A stretch of DNA of 8,557 nucleotides, from NCBI GenBank assembly GCA_000431315.1, contig HF989680.1, positions 1-8,557 on the forward strand. The letters are read 5' to 3'. The notes beneath the pieces are model-generated. The model saw only the letters and a list, made by a program, of their open reading frames with translations, had not been told where the DNA came from and ran no database searches. The stretch is from Brachyspira sp. CAG:484 (GTDB lineage Bacteria > Cyanobacteriota > Vampirovibrionia > Gastranaerophilales > Gastranaerophilaceae). Below are positions 5,716-8,557 of the stretch, in pieces (within the stretch, counting starts at the first letter, position 1; each line of letters begins with the position of its first letter). A program made the position numbers and the translations under genes.

Positions 5716-7083
5716 ATGATTAAAGATTTAACCAAGGGGGAGCCGTTAAAATTAATACTGCTTTTTTCAGTACCATTGCTGATAGGTAATATTTTCCAGC
5801 AGTTATATAATATTGCAGATCTTGTGATAGTCGGCAGGCTTCTCGGTGTTGAACCTTTTGCTGCTGTTGGGGCTGTTGCTCCGCTGTTCTTTTTAATTAT
5901 GTTTGTAATTGTTGGTTTTACTAACGGTTTTGCGGTTGTTACAGGGCAGCGCTACGGGGCGAAAGATTATGACGGTGTAAGGGATTCGGTTGTAGTTTCC
6001 ACTATTTTAAGCACAATCGTTACTTTAATTTTTTCTGTTATTTGTACTATTTTCATGAACCCGATTTTGCACTGGCTTAATGTTCCGGCAAACATTTATC
6101 ATAATGCGTACTGGTATATTGAAATTGTTGTTATAGGGCTTTTATCTACAACTATGTACAATCTGCTTGCAAGCATTATCAGGGCTCTTGGCGACAGCAA
6201 GACTCCTTTATATTTTTTAATTATTGCTTCAATAATAAATATTATTCTTGCTCTGGTTTTTATTGAAGTTTTTCATATGGGTGTGCCGGGTTCTGCGGTT
6301 GCGGTTATACTTTCTCAGGCTATTTCGGTTATATTATGTTTATTTTTTGTGAAATATAAGTTTCCTATACTTCATTTGAAAAAGAGTGACTGGATGATAA
6401 AGTTTGACAGAACTTTTTATAATTCGGTTTATGAACACATGCGTATAGGTTTTCCTATGGCTGTTCAGTTTTCTATAATAGGTATAGGAATTATAATCAT
6501 TCAAAGCGTATGCAATACTTTTGGCTCAAACGTTATTGCTGCACTTACTGCGGCATTGAGAATTGAGCAAATAGCGACGCTTCCGATGATGTCTTTCGGG
6601 GTTGCTCTTGCTTCATATGTTGCACAGAATTTCGGTGCTAGAAAGTTTAAAAGGATAAGGCTTGGTGTTATCAAAACTTCTACTATAAATATTGCTTTAA
6701 GTATTCTTATGGCATTTGTGATGCGTATATGGGGAACAGATATTATAGGCGCTTTTATAGGAACAGCAACAGAAGAAATAATCGATATAGCACACCGTTA
6801 TCTTTTAATAAGCACTATTTTCTACTTCTTTCTCGGTCAAATTTTTATTTACAGAAATGCGCTGCAAGGTATGGGCGAAACAATATTTCCGCTATTTGCG
6901 TGTATTGCCGAACTTATCATGAGAGCGTTTGCGGCTGTATATCTGGCGATGAAATTTGGCTACATAGGTATCTTTTATTCTGGTCCGATTGCCTGGATAA
7001 GTGCTTCAACCATATTGTTCCTTGGATATATGGGAAGCATAAAGCATATTGTGTTTAAAGTTAAAGAGAAATTGCATAACTAG
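5716..7083 (+). CDS. MATE-family multidrug efflux transporter (DinF/NorM-like)
   Basis: This 455-residue inner-membrane protein has about twelve hydrophobic segments and is of normal MATE length. Family members export drugs, cationic compounds or metabolites in exchange for sodium or protons. The N-half begins PLKLILLFSVPLLIGNIFQQ (segment 1), followed by VGRLLGVEPFAAVGA (39-53) and the loop RALGDSKTPL (156-165). The C-half repeats the pattern with MRIGFPMAVQFSIIG (242-256), AALRIEQIATLPMMSFGVAL (279-298) and the matching loop NALQGMGETIFPL (381-393). This internal duplication is typical of MATE proteins. A GAAGG ribosome site lies about 10 bases before ATG 5716. It sits 22 bases after the XRE regulator with no terminator between them, so one transcript is likely. 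Substrate is unknown. Confidence 0.95.
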   Translation: MIKDLTKGEPLKLILLFSVPLLIGNIFQQLYNIADLVIVGRLLGVEPFAAVGAVAPLFFLIMFVIVGFTNGFAVVTGQRYGAKDYDGVRDSVVVSTILSTIVTLIFSVICTIFMNPILHWLNVPANIYHNAYWYIEIVVIGLLSTTMYNLLASIIRALGDSKTPLYFLIIASIINIILALVFIEVFHMGVPGSAVAVILSQAISVILCLFFVKYKFPILHLKKSDWMIKFDRTFYNSVYEHMRIGFPMAVQFSIIGIGIIIIQSVCNTFGSNVIAALTAALRIEQIATLPMMSFGVALASYVAQNFGARKFKRIRLGVIKTSTINIALSILMAFVMRIWGTDIIGAFIGTATEEIIDIAHRYLLISTIFYFFLGQIFIYRNALQGMGETIFPLFACIAELIMRAFAAVYLAMKFGYIGIFYSGPIAWISASTILFLGYMGSIKHIVFKVKEKLHN

Positions 7084-7089
7084 TTACTT

Positions 7090-7110
7090 GCATAAATAAA
7101 AATTTTATGC
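7090..7110. repeat. Inverted repeat GCATAAA/TTTATGC between MATE and eno
   Basis: Seven-base arms at 7090-7096 and 7104-7110 surround TAAAAAT. It starts 7 bases after the MATE stop. It is AT-rich and lacks a following T-run, so it is at best a weak terminator. An overlapping TTGCAT (7088-7093) with CAGAAT 17 bases later is only a poor promoter match, so how eno is promoted is not clear. Confidence 0.4.
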
Positions 7111-7156
7111 CAGAATTACGACAAATACAGTGTACTAATGGTAAAAGGAGAGTGTT

Positions 7157-8440
7157 ATGTCAACATTTATTGAAGATATTGTGGCGCGTCAAATTCTTGA
7201 TTCACGCGGCAATCCGACTGTAGAGGTAGAAGTAAAACTTACAAATGGAGCAAAAGGCAGGGCTGCCGTACCTTCTGGTGCATCAACAGGAATTTATGAG
7301 GCGCTTGAACTGCGTGATAGTGATGAAAATTACTATCAGGGCAAAAGTGTTATGAAAGCTGTCAATAACGTCAATAATATTATAGCACCGGAACTTATAG
7401 GCGAAAAAGCTTCTCATCAGAGAGAAATTGATACGTTTATGATTGATATGGACGGTACAGAAAATAAATCTAAATTGGGGGCAAATGCAATTCTCGGAGT
7501 TTCTCTTGCCTGTGCAAAGGCAGCAGCTAAGGGTTATGAAATGGCATTATACAGATATTTGGGCGGTATTAACGCCTTAACTCTTCCTGTACCGATGATG
7601 AATATTATAAATGGCGGTGCGCATGCCGACAATAATATTGATTTTCAGGAGTTTATGATTGCGCCTGTAGGTGCTGAAAGCTTCCAGCATGCAATTGAAA
7701 TGGGCTGTAATATTTTCCATACCTTGAAAAAAGTTCTTCATGGAAAAGGTCTGGCAACTTCAGTCGGTGATGAAGGCGGTTTTGCACCTAATTTGCAGTC
7801 AAACGCTGAAGGAATTGAAGTAATTCTTGAAGCAATAGATAAGGCAGGATATGATACAAATCAGGTAAAAATATGTTTAGACGTTGCATCTTCTGAGTTT
7901 TATGAAGACGGCTTGTATAAGCTTGCCGGGGAAAACAAAACGCTTACACCTGATGAGATGGTTGATTTTCTCAGCGGGTGGGTTAATAAATACCCTATTA
8001 TTTCAATTGAAGACGGCATGGCAGAGCAGGACTGGGACGGCTGGAAAATGCTTACAGACAGCATAGGAAATAGATGCCAGCTTGTTGGAGATGACTTGTT
8101 TGTTACAAATACAAGACGTCTTGCGGAAGGTATCCGCAGAGGGGTTGCAAATTCAATATTGATTAAGGTAAATCAAATCGGTACATTAACAGAAACTCTG
8201 AATGCAATTTCAATGGCTCATGGTGCCGGCTATACCTCAATAGTTTCACACCGTTCAGGAGAAACAGAGGATACTTTTATTGCTGATTTGGCTGTTGCAA
8301 CAAACTGCGGACAAATTAAAACCGGTTCAGCCTCCCGTTCTGATAGAATGGCAAAATACAACCAGTTGATAAGAATTGAGCAAAAGCTGGGGTCAGCTGC
8401 TAAGTATCTCGGATTAAAAGCATTCAACGGTCAAAGATAG
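7157..8440 (+). CDS. eno: Enolase (phosphopyruvate hydratase)
   Basis: Enolase interconverts 2-phosphoglycerate and phosphoenolpyruvate in cytosolic glycolysis and gluconeogenesis. The 427 residues match the usual bacterial length and all hallmark motifs are present. These are SGASTG (40-45, the mobile active-site loop), IDFQEFM (161-167), GDEGGF (204-209, general acid E206), the metal ligands D242 in CLDVASSEF, E285 in SIEDGM and D312 in GDDLF, and catalytic K337 in the signature ILIKVNQIGTLTET (334-347). SHRSGETED (364-372) and K388 in IKTGS are also present. A clear ribosome site AAAGGAG (7143-7149) lies 7 bases before the ATG. A terminator follows directly. It is a complete, ordinary housekeeping gene, separated by 73 bases from the transporter gene. 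Confidence 0.99.
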   Translation: MSTFIEDIVARQILDSRGNPTVEVEVKLTNGAKGRAAVPSGASTGIYEALELRDSDENYYQGKSVMKAVNNVNNIIAPELIGEKASHQREIDTFMIDMDGTENKSKLGANAILGVSLACAKAAAKGYEMALYRYLGGINALTLPVPMMNIINGGAHADNNIDFQEFMIAPVGAESFQHAIEMGCNIFHTLKKVLHGKGLATSVGDEGGFAPNLQSNAEGIEVILEAIDKAGYDTNQVKICLDVASSEFYEDGLYKLAGENKTLTPDEMVDFLSGWVNKYPIISIEDGMAEQDWDGWKMLTDSIGNRCQLVGDDLFVTNTRRLAEGIRRGVANSILIKVNQIGTLTETLNAISMAHGAGYTSIVSHRSGETEDTFIADLAVATNCGQIKTGSASRSDRMAKYNQLIRIEQKLGSAAKYLGLKAFNGQR

Positions 8441-8468
8441 AAAAAAGAGGGTGCAAGCTCTCTTTTTT
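8441..8468 (+). terminator. Factor-independent terminator of eno
   Basis: AAAAAAGAG (8441-8449) pairs with CTCTTTTTT (8460-8468). The stem continues inward through a G-T, a G-C and a T-G pair to a GCAA tetraloop (8453-8456), a GNRA-type loop. The hairpin begins right after the TAG stop, and its 3' arm supplies the T-run. Confidence 0.88.
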
Positions 8469-8469
8469 A

Positions 8470-8498
8470 TTGCAAAAGCAAAAAAAATGATTTATAAT
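8470..8498 (+). promoter_or_regulatory. Sigma-70 type promoter for the gene at the right edge
   Basis: TTGCAA (8470-8475) and TATAAT (8493-8498) are separated by exactly 17 bases. The -10 box is perfect consensus and the -35 box matches four of six positions. It lies directly after the eno terminator and about 20 bases before ATG 8518, so the next gene is its own transcription unit with a very short leader. Confidence 0.8.
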
Positions 8499-8517
8499 AA
8501 AAAAGCAGAGGAAAAAC

Positions 8518-8557
8518 ATGCTTGAAAAGCTATATATGTTTTCTCAAACACGCTTCC
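8518..8557 (+). CDS. Start of an unidentified gene, cut by the window edge
   Basis: ATG 8518 follows GAGG (8508-8511) with 6 bases of spacing, and the strong promoter lies just upstream. Only 13 codons are visible, reading MLEKLYMFSQTRF, and the frame is still open at the edge. This is too little to assign a family. Confidence 0.65.
   Translation, partial: MLEKLYMFSQTRF

Overview
The window is AT-rich bacterial DNA with short intergenic gaps, good AGGAG-type ribosome sites and factor-independent terminators. The prepilin leader MKKAFTLAEVLITLGIIG, the low GC content and the general style resemble uncultured gut bacteria such as Candidatus Gastranaerophilales (Vampirovibrionia/Melainabacteria). 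That placement is an inference from memory of such proteins, not a search result; a low-GC Firmicute or another gut lineage remains possible.

Region 1 (about 1-4080) is a compact Mu-type transposon on the minus strand. Reading in the direction of transcription, it has a 675-residue DDE transposase related to phage Mu MuA (D266, D333, E378), an AAA+ ATPase related to MuB (Walker A and B present), and a basic 221-residue protein with a possible winged-helix N-terminus that I cannot name. The genes are tightly coupled: a 2-base gap between the first two and a 53-base overlap between the last two. I see no cargo, phage structural or resistance genes. The flanks (1-310 and 3683-4084) are non-coding. 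They share short motifs, including a perfect 12-base inverted repeat and three exact TTCCGAC sites, that may be transposase-binding sites. I could not fix the exact ends or find a target-site duplication.

Region 2 (4085-4403) holds a minus-strand elongator tRNA-Met (CAT anticodon) with a bidirectional terminator at its 3' end. At its 5' end are two tandem units of about 100 bases that each repeat the 5' end of the tRNA gene, with a third decayed fragment. The transposase end of the mobile element faces the tRNA 3' end.

Region 3 (4465-5693) has a minus-strand type IV pilin-like/pseudopilin gene with a near-consensus promoter (TTGACA-17-TATAGT), divergent from a small XRE-type helix-turn-helix regulator.

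Region 4 (5379-8557) is plus-strand: the XRE regulator lies 22 bases ahead of a MATE-family efflux transporter and the two probably form an operon. Enolase (eno) follows with its own ribosome site and terminator. A strong promoter and the first 13 codons of an unidentified gene run off the right edge. Regions 3 and 4 look like ordinary chromosome; the unusual material is the three-gene transposon and the tRNA-derived repeats.
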